Positions 35,885 to 45,860 are shown, counted from the first letter of the stretch. The stretch is DNA of 64,000 nt from Gammaproteobacteria bacterium (GCA_013178375.1 JABLXQ010000046.1:1-64000); one strand, 5' to 3'. The notes: a model not told the origin generated them from the letters alone. Translations and numbers: made by a program.

Positions 35885-36222
35885 ATGCCATCCTGCCGCC
35901 GGGGGCACTCCTATGCCCCCGGCGCGCCCAATCATGTTGACATCCCCCCCTCCTGCATCACCTCAAACACGGCATTTTTAACGCTGTCAATGTGCAGCCT
36001 GCCAATGGCGGATCTGCCAATATTCGTACAAACTTAATTCATTCTGTGTTTACGGGCCGGGTATTGGTAAAATCCGGCCCGCAAAATGTCTCTGCGGAAC
36101 GCCCGGTCACTGATTCAATTGAGCCTGCCAGCACACAACAACCCGGGGCCCTGACTCAGACTTCGAATCCACGGCACCGAAAACGTAAAGGACTGGCCGC
36201 GCAGTTGCCGGCCAAATGCACA
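35885..36222. other. Intergenic region between the Ig-domain cluster and a glycosyltransferase
   Basis: This 338-bp spacer starts with the terminator hairpin of the large Ig protein. A second hairpin follows (CGGGCCGG/CCGGCCCG, 36053-36081, 13-base loop) without a T-tract. An open frame runs through from 35992 into the glycosyltransferase, but its product has no domain-like character, so the upstream part is treated as leader. Confidence 0.5.
35897..35924 (+). terminator. Hairpin after the large Ig-domain gene
   Basis: An 11-bp stem, CGCCGGGGGCA pairing with TGCCCCCGGCG around the loop CTCCTA, lies 12 bases after the stop codon. No T-run follows, so termination strength is uncertain. Confidence 0.55.
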
Positions 36223-37104
36223 ATGATTGAAACCGTTACCGTCATTATTCCGACAACTTGCGAAAAAAGGCGGGAAGCCCAACTGTTGCGGGCTATCGAC
36301 AGCATCCAGCGGCAGAAAGGGGCAAGCGCCCAGGTGATGCTGGTGGTCAATGGAGACCGATTCGATCCCGCCCTGTATCAGCAATTGCGCAACCGGTCAG
36401 ACATCATCACGGAATACCTGCCTATCGGCAGCCTGCCCAAAGCCCTGGAGTATGGCCGCTCGAAAATCGTGACTGACTACTTCGGCTTTCTGGATGACGA
36501 TGATGAACTGCTGGAAACGGCCGTGGCCACACGACTTCAGGCGCTGAACAAAGATCCATCGCTGGATGTGGCGGTTACCAACGGCTACAACGTACGGAAC
36601 GACCAGCGTGAAATCCGGGTTAAATACTGCGACAACATCAATGCAAATCCGATGCTGGCTCTGACCCGGGAAAACTGGCTAGCCTCCTGTGGCGGACTGT
36701 TCCGCACCCGCACGGTCACACCGGATTATTTCCGCGATCTGATGAAGTACTACGAGTGGACCCTGCTGGCCTTCAGAATCACCCGCGACCGCAAGGTAAC
36801 GTTCATCAACGAACCCACCTATGCAGTGAACGACACACCGAACTCACTCTCCAAGACGGCCGAATTCATCTATACCGATGAGAAGGTTGTGAGCGAGATG
36901 CTGTCGCATCCGCTACCCGAGGCGATAAAAAAGGAATTCAGCAAAAAACTGGGGCGCAGTCTGCACGCCATTTCATGTTACGAACGCAGCAACGGCCATT
37001 ATCGCAGCGCCTGGCGTTACCATCTGCGCAGCCTGATGTGCGCCGGCGGACTGGTCTATCTGCTATATACCCGCAAACTGATACTGCCGCAGCTGTACCC
37101 GTAA
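36223..37104 (+). CDS. Family 2 glycosyltransferase
   Basis: The 293-residue protein has a GT-A fold: MIETVTVIIPTTCEKR at the start, a nucleotide-binding region with VVNGDRFDPA, and FLDDDDELLE containing the DxD metal motif (91-94). A conserved acidic residue occurs in MKYYEWTLLAFRITRD. It would add a sugar from a nucleotide donor on the cytoplasmic side during polysaccharide assembly. The start was set at the conserved MIETVTVIIP; there is no good ribosome-binding site and a frame continues upstream, so the start is uncertain. It is convergent with the deacetylase gene. Confidence 0.85.
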   Translation: MIETVTVIIPTTCEKRREAQLLRAIDSIQRQKGASAQVMLVVNGDRFDPALYQQLRNRSDIITEYLPIGSLPKALEYGRSKIVTDYFGFLDDDDELLETAVATRLQALNKDPSLDVAVTNGYNVRNDQREIRVKYCDNINANPMLALTRENWLASCGGLFRTRTVTPDYFRDLMKYYEWTLLAFRITRDRKVTFINEPTYAVNDTPNSLSKTAEFIYTDEKVVSEMLSHPLPEAIKKEFSKKLGRSLHAISCYERSNGHYRSAWRYHLRSLMCAGGLVYLLYTRKLILPQLYP

Positions 37105-37127
37105 TTGAATAGACGGAGACTGGCCAC

Positions 37128-38174
37128 CTACTGGGTGCAGCCGGTCAGCATTCCCCTCACTACATCCGCCCGGGAACGGATGTGGGCAAATGAAATTCCG
37201 CCACGCAGCAGATAGTCGAAATGGGCGAGATGATGCCCATTGAGAATGTTTTCCCTGCGCAGATCATGCGGACTGGACGCAGTGGTGACGGTACCGGAAT
37301 CCGCCGTCACCACAATGTCATAACCCGCCGCAACCGCCATATTGAAATGACTGTCATTGAAGTCCTTGTGCCAGCGACCGTGAGGATAGGCAAAGGCAGC
37401 GCACGCTCCCAACTGCTGCTGAATGATGTCACTGGACTGAGCGATTTCTTGCTGCGCATCGTCCGGCGACAGATAGACCAGACGCCGATGATTGACGGTA
37501 TGCGATCCGAAGCTGATCAGTTCCGATTTCGCCATGGCATGAACCTCATCCCAGGTCATGAAACGCAGGCTCTCATACAGCGGACTACGGTACAGATCCT
37601 CCCGCGACAACGACGCCTGGTCCAGCAAATTTTTCAGGCATGTCTGGATGCCATCCGCATCAAGCATGGAAAAATGGCGCGCGACCTGTTCATAGGCCAC
37701 CGCCTTTTCGCTGCTGGAGACGATTGCAAGATCACGATCAGCGAGCTTTAGCTGTGGCACGTTCGCCAGCGTCAACAGAATCGCCAGCTCTTCGGGCCAA
37801 TTCAACCGGGTTGAGCCGATGTACCCGGCGGCAATGAAAATTGTGGCCGGTATTCTGTAACGCTCAAGAATAGGAAAGGCGACAGACAAGTTGTTGTAGA
37901 AACCGTCGTCAAACGTGATCGCGACCGTACGAGACGGGATACTTTTGTTTTTAATATATTCAGCAAGCTGCTGCAGGGATACGCAGTTAAAACCGGACGA
38001 CACCAGATAGTGCATCTGATCGTGAAACAAATCACCGTCCAGGTGGTGCGGCACAGGAATAAGAGGTGTCTGCGAAGGCAGAGTGCTGTGGTAGGTCAGC
38101 ACGATGGCCTCGTGTCGGGACACAAAGGATTTGAACGAGCGCTTCAGCCCGGTCAGACTCAACTTAGTAGACAT
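37128..38174 (-). CDS. NodB-type polysaccharide deacetylase
   Basis: The 348-residue protein carries NodB motif 1 TFDDG (87-91) and motif 2 SHTVNH (His225, His229), which bind the catalytic metal, and a later AYPHGRW. It probably removes N-acetyl groups from a glycan, or may act on a lipid-linked sugar. There is no signal peptide, which leaves a cytoplasmic or membrane-associated site open. The start overlaps the end of the preceding GNAT-like gene by 11 bp, so the two are an operon. Confidence 0.87.
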   Translation of the reverse strand: MSTKLSLTGLKRSFKSFVSRHEAIVLTYHSTLPSQTPLIPVPHHLDGDLFHDQMHYLVSSGFNCVSLQQLAEYIKNKSIPSRTVAITFDDGFYNNLSVAFPILERYRIPATIFIAAGYIGSTRLNWPEELAILLTLANVPQLKLADRDLAIVSSSEKAVAYEQVARHFSMLDADGIQTCLKNLLDQASLSREDLYRSPLYESLRFMTWDEVHAMAKSELISFGSHTVNHRRLVYLSPDDAQQEIAQSSDIIQQQLGACAAFAYPHGRWHKDFNDSHFNMAVAAGYDIVVTADSGTVTTASSPHDLRRENILNGHHLAHFDYLLRGGISFAHIRSRADVVRGMLTGCTQ

Positions 38175-39222
38175 CGGTATCACCCAGATTGAAATCCCAT
38201 CTGTCAGGATCATTGAGCTGACTTTTCAGCTCTTTGTCCTTTGCGTAAAACATGAATCGGTAATTGCTGGGCTGGCTGCCAAAGGCCAGTTTCTTGAGCA
38301 ACTGATCGAGCTGTTTATTCAAGCCGACTGCCGCAATCATATGGTAATCACGCGCAGAATAATGAGCTATAACTTTCAGCAAGGTACTGCTGACATCCAT
38401 GAGATCATCCGAGCCACGCACGATGTCCATAATCACGGCACAACCATCAGCGGCTTTTTCATGCACCACGACCAGGCAATTGGGAACACCATTCTTGCGC
38501 TGCGCAAAGTATTTGCACTTCAAGGCAGGACTTTTTCCGTAACGCCACGCCAGGTAGGAAAAATCCTTGATCAAACCAATCCGGTTCGGGAAGCGCGCGG
38601 CATCGAATGGCGGGACCAGCTCTTCGGACAACTGATCAACCACCCGGTAACGGTAACGGTCCAACCCACGCAGGGTCGCATACAACCAAAAGCCAATGCG
38701 CAGCAACTGGCGGGCACCAAATACTCCAAGCGTCCTGACATATCCGAACAGGGACAACCCGACACTCTTTGGCTTCAACATGTAATGGTACATTCGCAGA
38801 TCGTTGTCCAGATTCAGGAAGCCCGCCTTCTCGAACAACTTGGCCGCATCCGCCGACACGTAAGATGCGTAAAAGACCGGCACATCCTCCAGAATCTTGC
38901 GAAACAGCCGCAGCGCCGGAAATCCCTTGTAGTCCGGCGCAACAAAGAAATCGACAGGATGGCAGGAGGGATACGTCTGCTGTCCCACCTGGATTTGAGT
39001 ACGGATGCCGCCAATGACACCATTGATCGCCCCGGCACTGCGAATAACGAAGAACTGCGCGCCCGCCTGACAAAGCGGATTGTCGAGGAATTCCCAGCGC
39101 CACAGATCAAGGTTGTTCAGCTTGGGCTTATCCTGGAAGTGGGCCTGATAGAACTGGTTCAAAAGGGGAATGTCATCGCTATCGATTCTGACAATATCAA
39201 AAGCTTCTTGGTTGCTGGTCAT
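38164..39222 (-). CDS. GNAT-like N-acyltransferase
   Basis: This 352-residue soluble protein looks like a double or extended GNAT fold. The N-terminal half has INGVIGGIRTQIQVG, HPVDFFVAPDYKG and ASYVSADAAKLFEKAGF, which resemble the acetyl-CoA-binding region and the late GNAT beta strands. The second half (WRYGKSPALKCKYF...) repeats a GNAT-like sheet. Such proteins occur in polysaccharide loci and may acylate amino sugars. The assignment is by overall pattern, not a unique motif. It is coupled to the NodB gene downstream. Confidence 0.7.
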   Translation of the reverse strand: MTSNQEAFDIVRIDSDDIPLLNQFYQAHFQDKPKLNNLDLWRWEFLDNPLCQAGAQFFVIRSAGAINGVIGGIRTQIQVGQQTYPSCHPVDFFVAPDYKGFPALRLFRKILEDVPVFYASYVSADAAKLFEKAGFLNLDNDLRMYHYMLKPKSVGLSLFGYVRTLGVFGARQLLRIGFWLYATLRGLDRYRYRVVDQLSEELVPPFDAARFPNRIGLIKDFSYLAWRYGKSPALKCKYFAQRKNGVPNCLVVVHEKAADGCAVIMDIVRGSDDLMDVSSTLLKVIAHYSARDYHMIAAVGLNKQLDQLLKKLAFGSQPSNYRFMFYAKDKELKSQLNDPDRWDFNLGDTDVY

Positions 39223-39517
39223 ATGCCCCTTCAGAACGATACAGGATAAGTAAATCAGGGACGTCCCGTGCCTGACTTGACTGACGGAGCGGCCAAAAAT
39301 GCCAATGGTAAGTAATTATAAGGAAAGTAGGCAAGGCTGCGCCTTCGAGGGCTGTGCTCACAACAACCAACCGAGCCAAACCTTTCCCTCTGTAACTTAG
39401 GCCAATCAGCCATGCCAGGCGCACACTGACCACGCCACGTCGCCATCCTCAGCAACATCGCTTAAGTATTATTGTACCGTTAATCAGTTTTTCAAATCGC
39501 CTCTGCTGGCTACACGA

Positions 39518-41770
39518 TCAGCGTGACGCCACAATCTCGGGATAAGTACGATTCAAGGGCAGCTCACGCAACCGTTTCCCCGAGGCCGCGAATATAGCGT
39601 TCACCAAACTGGGCGCCACCGGTGGCACACCGGTTTCGCCGACGCCGGACGGCGGCAACGTGCTGGGCACCAGATGGGTCACGATTCGCGGACACTGGTC
39701 AACGCGCAAAATCGGGTAGTCGTGAAAATTGCTCTGTACCACCTGGCCGTTTTCTACGTCTATCCGCCCCATCAGCGCCAGCGACAAACCAAAAATCACG
39801 GCGCCTTCCAGCTGCGCCTGCACCCGATCCGTATTGACGCATTGCCCGCAGTCGAGCGCCACATGCACCTCCTCCAGCGTGAGGCGCTCGCCTGCCACAC
39901 TTACCCGGGTGGCGACCGCGCAGTAGCTGAAAAAACCGAAATGCGCCGCTACCCCCCATCCCGCGCCATTTCCCAGTTGCTGGTAACCACTGTTCTGCGC
40001 CACCAGCCTTATCACGTTTTTCAGGCGGGCGGTGTCCACCGGGTGCTCCTGTTCGCGCGGGTGCTGCAACTGCATGTAGGCCGGATCGAGGATGCGGTCG
40101 GTGCCAATCAGTTCCAGCAGGTTTTCAACCGGGTCTTTACCGCGCGCATGCGCAAGCTCGTCGGCAAAACAATTGTTGGCGAAGGCATGCTGGATGCTGG
40201 TAACCGAACGCAACCAGCCCAGGCGTACCGCCGGATCAGCAGGATGGATCTCCGACCGCAGGCTGGGCACCTCGAACAGGGTGTTGGCAAAACCGCCCAT
40301 CAGCTCACCGGTACTGGGTTTGTTCGCGCTGCTGTTGGACGTCGATTGGATGCTGGGATAGGACGCCCGCTGAACCCAGCCTGCCACGCGGCCGTCGGCA
40401 TCCAGCGCCGCCCGGTAATGTTGCAGGCTGACGGCGTGGTAGTAATCGAAGCGGATGTCATCCTCCCGGGTCCACAACAGCTTCACCGGACGGCCGACCC
40501 GGGCGGAAATCAACGCCGCCTGGGAAGCAAAATCGCCAAAGGACTTGCGGCCGAAACCGCCCCCGAGCAGCGGCACGTTCACTTCCACATGCTGCCTTGG
40601 CAGATCCAGCAGACTGGCTACAGCACCCCGTACGGCCTGGGGATTCTGCGTGCTCACCCACAGACGGCAGCCATTCCAGCCGACATCTGCCACCGCGACC
40701 GGCGTTTCCATCGAAGCATGGGCAAGATGGGGCACGACATAGGTGGCCTCATGCACCTGGCTGGCACTGGCGAACGCGGCATCCACATCACCCGTGGTGC
40801 GCACCACTTCGCCTGGGGTTCTGATCTGCTCGGCCATCGCCTGCCGAAAGGGCTCCGATCCGCGCGTGCTGTATGGACTGGAGGACCATTCGCACTTGAG
40901 TTTCTTGCGCCCCTGCAACGCGGACCAGGTGCTGCGGGCCACCACGGCCACGCCGTGCAACGGCTTGGTTTCCAGTGGAAAACCCTGCTGCGGCAAGATG
41001 ACGATATCCACCACGCCAGGCACCTTGCGTGCTTCGGCATCGTCGCAGCGCAGCAGACCTGCTCCCAGCACCGGCGCATTTTCCACCACGGCAAACAGCA
41101 TATCCGGCAGCACCACGTCAGCGGTGTAGATGGCCTTGCCGACCACGATGTCTGCGTTGTCCACCGACGGAACCGCCTTGCCGATGTAGCGAAAATCCGC
41201 CGGAGATTTGAAGGTCAGTTCGGTCACCGCCGGCACGGGCAATGCCGCCGCCGCTTCTGCCAGTTCACCGAAGCTGAAGGACCGGCCGGTGAGTTCGTGC
41301 AAAACCTGGTGCCTGACCGCCCGGCATTCACCCTCATCCACGCCCCAGCGCGATGCCGCCGCCCGCTCCAGCATTTTCCGGGCAGTAGCGCCGATCTCCC
41401 GCATGACGGAGTAGGAATTGAGGATGCCGTTGGAACTGCTCGTGTTCTGGTTGCCATAATCCGGATGCGCCGGTGCCTGCACCACATCCACCAGCGACCA
41501 GTCCGCCTCCAGCTCGTCCGCCAGCACCAGTGGCAATCCGGTCTTGATGCCCTGCCCCATCTCGACCCGGTGGGACACCAGCGTGACCCGATTGTCGGCC
41601 CCGATCTGGACGAACAGCCGCACCGGCTCCACCGGCACGTGCAGCAGAAGGTGCACTTTGTTCTGCACCGCTGTCAGCTTGCCTGTGAGGTACAACCCGC
41701 CCACCGCCGCGCCCGTCATGCCGACGGCGCCCAAAAACGCCCTGCGAGACAACTTCCTGATATCAGCCAT
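39518..41770 (-). CDS. Second Tat-exported molybdopterin-binding subunit, isoquinoline oxidoreductase type
   Basis: The 750-residue protein has a twin-arginine signal (LSRRAFLGAVGMTGAAVGG) and the same family features as the molybdoenzyme at 23.8-26.0 kb: HRVEMGQGIKTGLP, LAHASMETPVAVA, GGGFGRKSFGDFA and the C-terminal GVGETGVPPVAP with the catalytic glutamate. It is a separate paralogue, not a recent copy. The 2Fe-2S partner is not adjacent. It is flanked by polysaccharide genes with which no functional link is obvious. A periplasmic oxidoreductase role is expected; substrate unknown. Confidence 0.87.
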   Translation of the reverse strand: MADIRKLSRRAFLGAVGMTGAAVGGLYLTGKLTAVQNKVHLLLHVPVEPVRLFVQIGADNRVTLVSHRVEMGQGIKTGLPLVLADELEADWSLVDVVQAPAHPDYGNQNTSSSNGILNSYSVMREIGATARKMLERAAASRWGVDEGECRAVRHQVLHELTGRSFSFGELAEAAAALPVPAVTELTFKSPADFRYIGKAVPSVDNADIVVGKAIYTADVVLPDMLFAVVENAPVLGAGLLRCDDAEARKVPGVVDIVILPQQGFPLETKPLHGVAVVARSTWSALQGRKKLKCEWSSSPYSTRGSEPFRQAMAEQIRTPGEVVRTTGDVDAAFASASQVHEATYVVPHLAHASMETPVAVADVGWNGCRLWVSTQNPQAVRGAVASLLDLPRQHVEVNVPLLGGGFGRKSFGDFASQAALISARVGRPVKLLWTREDDIRFDYYHAVSLQHYRAALDADGRVAGWVQRASYPSIQSTSNSSANKPSTGELMGGFANTLFEVPSLRSEIHPADPAVRLGWLRSVTSIQHAFANNCFADELAHARGKDPVENLLELIGTDRILDPAYMQLQHPREQEHPVDTARLKNVIRLVAQNSGYQQLGNGAGWGVAAHFGFFSYCAVATRVSVAGERLTLEEVHVALDCGQCVNTDRVQAQLEGAVIFGLSLALMGRIDVENGQVVQSNFHDYPILRVDQCPRIVTHLVPSTLPPSGVGETGVPPVAPSLVNAIFAASGKRLRELPLNRTYPEIVASR

Positions 41771-41944
41771 GCGGAGGCTCCTTCACTACCCCTTTCCGAA
41801 GCGCCTATTAAAGCAATTTCGCATTCCGCTTCAAACCGGCAATTTTGCCGCTGAACAGGGATTGATGTAGGCATCTTTCCCCCATCAGTTTAAAATATCG
41901 CCCTTTCTGCCATTGGCGCTGAACCAGCCGAATCCGGGATAACC

Positions 41945-41975
41945 TTGATTCATCGGCGCTCACATGCTCTATACT
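41945..41975 (+). promoter_or_regulatory. Putative promoter upstream of the first amidotransferase
   Basis: TTGATT and TATACT occur 19 bp apart, ending 86 bp before the amidotransferase ATG. The -10 is close to consensus and the spacing slightly long. It would drive the amidotransferase-ACP-ligase-NadE-like run. Judged by consensus only. Confidence 0.35.
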
Positions 41976-42061
41976 TTTTACGATTCAATGTGTTAAGGGC
42001 GCGGTTTAACGACTCTCCCGGCGCTTGAGAGCGGATTTTTGCAGGGGTTGCGAATCAGACG

Positions 42062-43978
42062 ATGTGCGGAATAGCAGGCATTGCGTCCTTGAACGGATGG
42101 TCGGGGCAGACTTCAACGCTGTTACACGACATGATCGCCCAACTGCATCACCGCGGCCCGGACGGCACCGGCTTCTATTCCGACAATCAGGTAGGACTGG
42201 CCCACGCCCGCCTCAGCATCATTGACCTCGCCGGCGGCTGGCAGCCGATCCACAACGAAGACAAAACCATCCAGGTCATCTTCAACGGCGAGATCTTCAA
42301 CTACATCGAATTGCGGGAAGAGCTGCTCAGCTACGGCCACCAGTTCTACACCCACAGCGACACCGAAGTCATCGTCCACCTGTATGAACAGTTCGGCAAC
42401 GATTTCGTCAATCACCTGAACGGCCAGTTCGCCATCGCGCTCTGGGATACCCGCACCCAACGGCTGGTGCTGTGCCGGGACCGGGTCGGCATCACCCCCC
42501 TCTTTTACACCCAGGATGGCGACCGTCTGGTGTTTGCCTCCGAGATCAAGGCCATCCTGCCGGCGCTGCGGGCCAAACCCGGCATCGACCTGAACGCGCT
42601 GGACCAGCTGATGACCTTCTGGGCGCCGCTGAGCCCCAATACCCTGTTCGAGGGCGTTTTCGAATTGTCGCCCGGCTGCATGGCAGTGCTCGATGCCCGG
42701 GGCTTCCGCGTCTCGCGTTACTGGGACTGGCACTTTCCCCTGGACCGGAGCGGCTACCACAGCGCCGATGAAAACACCCTGGCCCTGCAACTGCGGGAAC
42801 TGCTGATTGACGCCACCCGCATCCGCCTGCGCTCGGATGTGCCGGTGGGCGCTTATCTGTCCGGCGGGCTCGATTCGTCCGTGCTGGTGGCGCTGATCCA
42901 TCATTTCAGCGACGCCAAACTGCGTACCTTTTCCATCGGCTTCGATGCGGAATCCCTCGACGAAACCGGCTACCAGCAGATGATGATCCGCCAGGTGAAT
43001 GCCGAGCACAGCCGGATTCAATGCAGCGAAGCCGACGTGGCAGAGCATTTTTTCCAGACCATCTGGCACACCGAAGCACCGGTGCTGCGTACTGCGCCGG
43101 TGCCCATGCGCATGCTGTCCGGACTGGTGCGACAACAGGGCTACCGCGTGGTGCTGACTGGTGAAGGGTCGGACGAAGTCCTGGGCGGCTACGATATTTT
43201 CAAGGAAACCAAGATCCGCCAGTTCTGGGCTGCCAACAAGGATTCCGGTTTCCGGCCTGCGCTGCTGAAAAAGCTGTATCCGTACCTGGATGTCTCGCCC
43301 GGCCGCGCCCAGGAATACCTGCGCAATTTCTTCGGCAGCAATCTGGATGAACCGAACCTGCCGTATTTCTCCCACGTGCCGCGCTGGACCACCACCGCGA
43401 AGTGCAAGGAATTCTTTGCCGACGACGTGAAGGCAACTCTGCGCGATAACGCCATCGACCTGCTGGCCCAGTCGCTGCCGCAGGATCTGCCGCGCTGGCA
43501 CCCGTTCAACCGCGCCCAGTATATCGAGTCCAAAACCCTGATGGGCGGCTACCTGCTGAGTTCCCAGGGCGACCGCATGCTGATGGCCAATTCGGTGGAA
43601 GGCCGCTTTCCGTTTCTGGATCACCGCGTCATCGAGTTCGCCAACGCACTGCCGCCCAAACTGAAAATGAAAGCGTTGAACGAAAAATACCTGCTGAAGA
43701 AAAGCATGGGCGAATTCCTGCCGCGCGACATCGTCAACCGGCACAAGCAGCCTTACCGCGCCCCGGACATTCCGTCGTTTTTCTCGGCCAAGACACCCGA
43801 ATATGTGGACGCCATGCTGGGCGAGGATGCGATCCGTGCCAGCGGTCTGTTCGATCCCAAGCGGGTGCAGCTGCTGGTGAAAAAAATCCGTCTGGGCCGG
43901 GCCATCGGCTACAAGGACAACATGGCGCTGGTGGGCATTCTGTCGACCCAGATCTGGCATCACTTATTCATGAAATAA
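42062..43978 (+). CDS. Asparagine synthase-like glutamine amidotransferase (first copy)
   Basis: This 638-residue class II amidotransferase begins MCGIAG with the nucleophilic Cys2. The glutaminase domain (1-190: RGPDG, IFNGEIFNYIELREEL) is followed by an ATP-pyrophosphatase domain with SGGLDSS (266-272) and GEGSDEVLGGYD. In exopolysaccharide and exosortase loci, relatives amidate carboxyl groups of uronic acids or other cluster products instead of making free asparagine. It heads a plus-strand run with ACP, acyl ligase and the NadE-like gene. Which acid it amidates cannot be read from sequence. Confidence 0.9.
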   Translation: MCGIAGIASLNGWSGQTSTLLHDMIAQLHHRGPDGTGFYSDNQVGLAHARLSIIDLAGGWQPIHNEDKTIQVIFNGEIFNYIELREELLSYGHQFYTHSDTEVIVHLYEQFGNDFVNHLNGQFAIALWDTRTQRLVLCRDRVGITPLFYTQDGDRLVFASEIKAILPALRAKPGIDLNALDQLMTFWAPLSPNTLFEGVFELSPGCMAVLDARGFRVSRYWDWHFPLDRSGYHSADENTLALQLRELLIDATRIRLRSDVPVGAYLSGGLDSSVLVALIHHFSDAKLRTFSIGFDAESLDETGYQQMMIRQVNAEHSRIQCSEADVAEHFFQTIWHTEAPVLRTAPVPMRMLSGLVRQQGYRVVLTGEGSDEVLGGYDIFKETKIRQFWAANKDSGFRPALLKKLYPYLDVSPGRAQEYLRNFFGSNLDEPNLPYFSHVPRWTTTAKCKEFFADDVKATLRDNAIDLLAQSLPQDLPRWHPFNRAQYIESKTLMGGYLLSSQGDRMLMANSVEGRFPFLDHRVIEFANALPPKLKMKALNEKYLLKKSMGEFLPRDIVNRHKQPYRAPDIPSFFSAKTPEYVDAMLGEDAIRASGLFDPKRVQLLVKKIRLGRAIGYKDNMALVGILSTQIWHHLFMK

Positions 43979-44044
43979 ACGCATCGTCCGGAACGGCCAC
44001 CGCGGAATTCCGGCATCCATCACTGCACGATAAAAGGAGTGGCA

Positions 44045-44293
44045 ATGTCCGCTAAAGACAAGATCAAGCATTACATCCTGGAAAATTACCTGTTCACTGA
44101 TGATCCGTCAGCGCTGAACGACGGCGACTCTTTCATGGGACAGGGCATCATCGATTCCACCGGCATTCTGGAAGTGGTGTTTTTCCTGGAAGAGGAATTC
44201 GGCATCAAAGTGGCCGACGAAGAAATGGTGGCGGACAACCTGGACTCGATCAACAACCTGGTGAGGTTCGTTGAGCGCAAGAATGCCGGCTGA
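44045..44293 (+). CDS. Acyl carrier protein of the exosortase locus
   Basis: The 82-residue acidic protein has the phosphopantetheine attachment site in GIIDSTGIL (Ser38) and the helical pattern of an ACP. AAAGGAG lies six bases before this ATG, which is preferred over a GTG two codons upstream. It is followed after 10 bp by an AMP-forming ligase, so an acyl group is probably loaded by that enzyme and passed to a transferase in the locus. It differs from fatty-acid-synthesis AcpP, which carries DSL(D) in this position. Confidence 0.9.
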   Translation: MSAKDKIKHYILENYLFTDDPSALNDGDSFMGQGIIDSTGILEVVFFLEEEFGIKVADEEMVADNLDSINNLVRFVERKNAG

Positions 44294-44303
44294 GACTAGC
44301 GAC

Positions 44304-45860
44304 ATGACCAAGGATTCCTTGCTGGCACGGATCAGGCAGCGCGCGGCACAGGCGGGCGAACAGGCCTGCCTGGTCGCGGACGGCAAGGCCTGGTCCTACG
44401 CTGACATGTGGCAGGATGCCCGCCGCGTGGCGTCTTTCCTGCGTGGCAAGGGTTTGCAGCAGGGTGATCGCGTTGCGCTGGTGGCAGACAATTCACCGCA
44501 GTATGTCGCGGTGTTTTACGGCGTGTTGCTGGCCGGTGGCGCCGTGGTGCCCATGAACACCAATTCCAAGTTGCGGGATTTCGACAACTGGATGGCCCAC
44601 TGTGGCGCGCGCTTTGCGTTCGTCGATTTTGCGCCGCGCGAAATGCAGAAACTGTTGCAGGGTGAACGTGCGGTGGGTTTTATTGCCACGCAGCAACGCG
44701 CGGACGGCGCCATTCCCGAACCGCAGCAGACTGTTCTGCTGGCGGACTGGAGTGACATTCAGTCCACGCCGGTTGATCCTGCCATCGATGAACAGGATGC
44801 AAGCGCCGATGATCTGGCCTGCATCATTTACACCTCCGGCACCACCGGCAATCCGAAGGGCGTGAAGATCAGTCACGGCAATCTGCTGGCGAACGTCAAT
44901 TCGATTCTGGCGGCGCTGCCGATCCAGCCGGGGGACCGTTTCCTCAACGTGCTGCCGTTCTACTATTCCTACGGCAACTCGGTGCTGCACACGCATATCG
45001 TGCAGGGTGCGACCCTGTACCTGGAAAACAGCCTGATGTATCCGCACTCGGTGGTGGCGCGGCTGCAAAGCGAAGCGATCACCGGGTTTGCCGGCGTGCC
45101 GTCCACCTTCGCGCTGCTGCTGAGTCGCGGCAAGGTGAGCGAGCATGATCTGTCGTCGTTGCGTTATGTGCTGCAGGCGGGCGGCGCCATGACCGTGCCG
45201 CTGATCCGCGAGGTGATGGAAAAAATGAGCCAGTCGCTGTATGTGATGTACGGGCAGACCGAAGCCACTGCGCGGCTCACCTGCCTGCCGCCAGAACGGC
45301 TGGAAGAAAAACTGGGATCTGTGGGATTGCCGATCCAGGGCGTTAGCATCGAGATCCGCCGTCCTGACGGTACATTGTGCGCCGTTGGTGAAGAAGGCGA
45401 GCTGTATGCGCAGGGTGGCAACGTCGCGCAGGGTTACTGGGACAATGCCACTGCCACGGCGGAAACGTTCAGCAACGGCTGGCTGAAAACCGGCGATCTG
45501 GGCCGCTGCGATGCGGACGGATTTCTCTTCCTGCAAGGACGACGTTCGGACATGATCAAGTCCGGCGCCAACCGCATCAGTCCGCTGGAAATCGAGGAAG
45601 TGATCAGTGAACTTCCCACCATCGAGGAAGTCGCCGTGGTAGGCCTGCCCGATGAGGTGCTGGGCCAAACCATCGCCGCCTTCGTGGTGATGAAAGAAGG
45701 CCAGGCGCTGGACATCAAGGCGATCAAGAAATACTGCCTGGACAATCTGGCGTCCTACAAGATTCCCAAACAGATCCTGAAAGTGGACGTGCTGCCGAAA
45801 ACCGCGTCCGGAAAAATTCGAAAACATTTGCTGGCTGAACTTATCGAGGACAAACCATGA
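44304..45860 (+). CDS. AMP-forming acyl-CoA/acyl-ACP ligase, exosortase-associated type
   Basis: This 518-residue adenylate-forming enzyme has the P-loop-like IIYTSGTTGNPKG (about 174-186), YGQTEATARL, TGDLG and the C-terminal lysine region TASGKIRKHLL. Length and context match the acyl ligase family known from exosortase A loci. It would activate a carboxylic acid as an acyl adenylate and load it onto the adjacent ACP. The start lies ten bases after the ACP stop, and its end overlaps the next gene in ATGA. The acid substrate is unknown. Confidence 0.9.
   Translation: MTKDSLLARIRQRAAQAGEQACLVADGKAWSYADMWQDARRVASFLRGKGLQQGDRVALVADNSPQYVAVFYGVLLAGGAVVPMNTNSKLRDFDNWMAHCGARFAFVDFAPREMQKLLQGERAVGFIATQQRADGAIPEPQQTVLLADWSDIQSTPVDPAIDEQDASADDLACIIYTSGTTGNPKGVKISHGNLLANVNSILAALPIQPGDRFLNVLPFYYSYGNSVLHTHIVQGATLYLENSLMYPHSVVARLQSEAITGFAGVPSTFALLLSRGKVSEHDLSSLRYVLQAGGAMTVPLIREVMEKMSQSLYVMYGQTEATARLTCLPPERLEEKLGSVGLPIQGVSIEIRRPDGTLCAVGEEGELYAQGGNVAQGYWDNATATAETFSNGWLKTGDLGRCDADGFLFLQGRRSDMIKSGANRISPLEIEEVISELPTIEEVAVVGLPDEVLGQTIAAFVVMKEGQALDIKAIKKYCLDNLASYKIPKQILKVDVLPKTASGKIRKHLLAELIEDKP

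Noticed and set aside
35992-36222. N-terminal extension of the glycosyltransferase reading frame (77 codons)
   Set aside because: Composition is not protein-like, a GC-rich hairpin lies inside it, and the GT-A fold begins at the later ATG.
39674-41854. 726-codon open frame antisense to the second molybdoenzyme gene
   Set aside because: Same shadow pattern; the minus-strand frame has a Tat signal and all family motifs.
42122-43963. 613-codon open frame antisense to the first amidotransferase
   Set aside because: It mirrors the whole length of a well-supported gene and has His/Gln-rich shadow composition.
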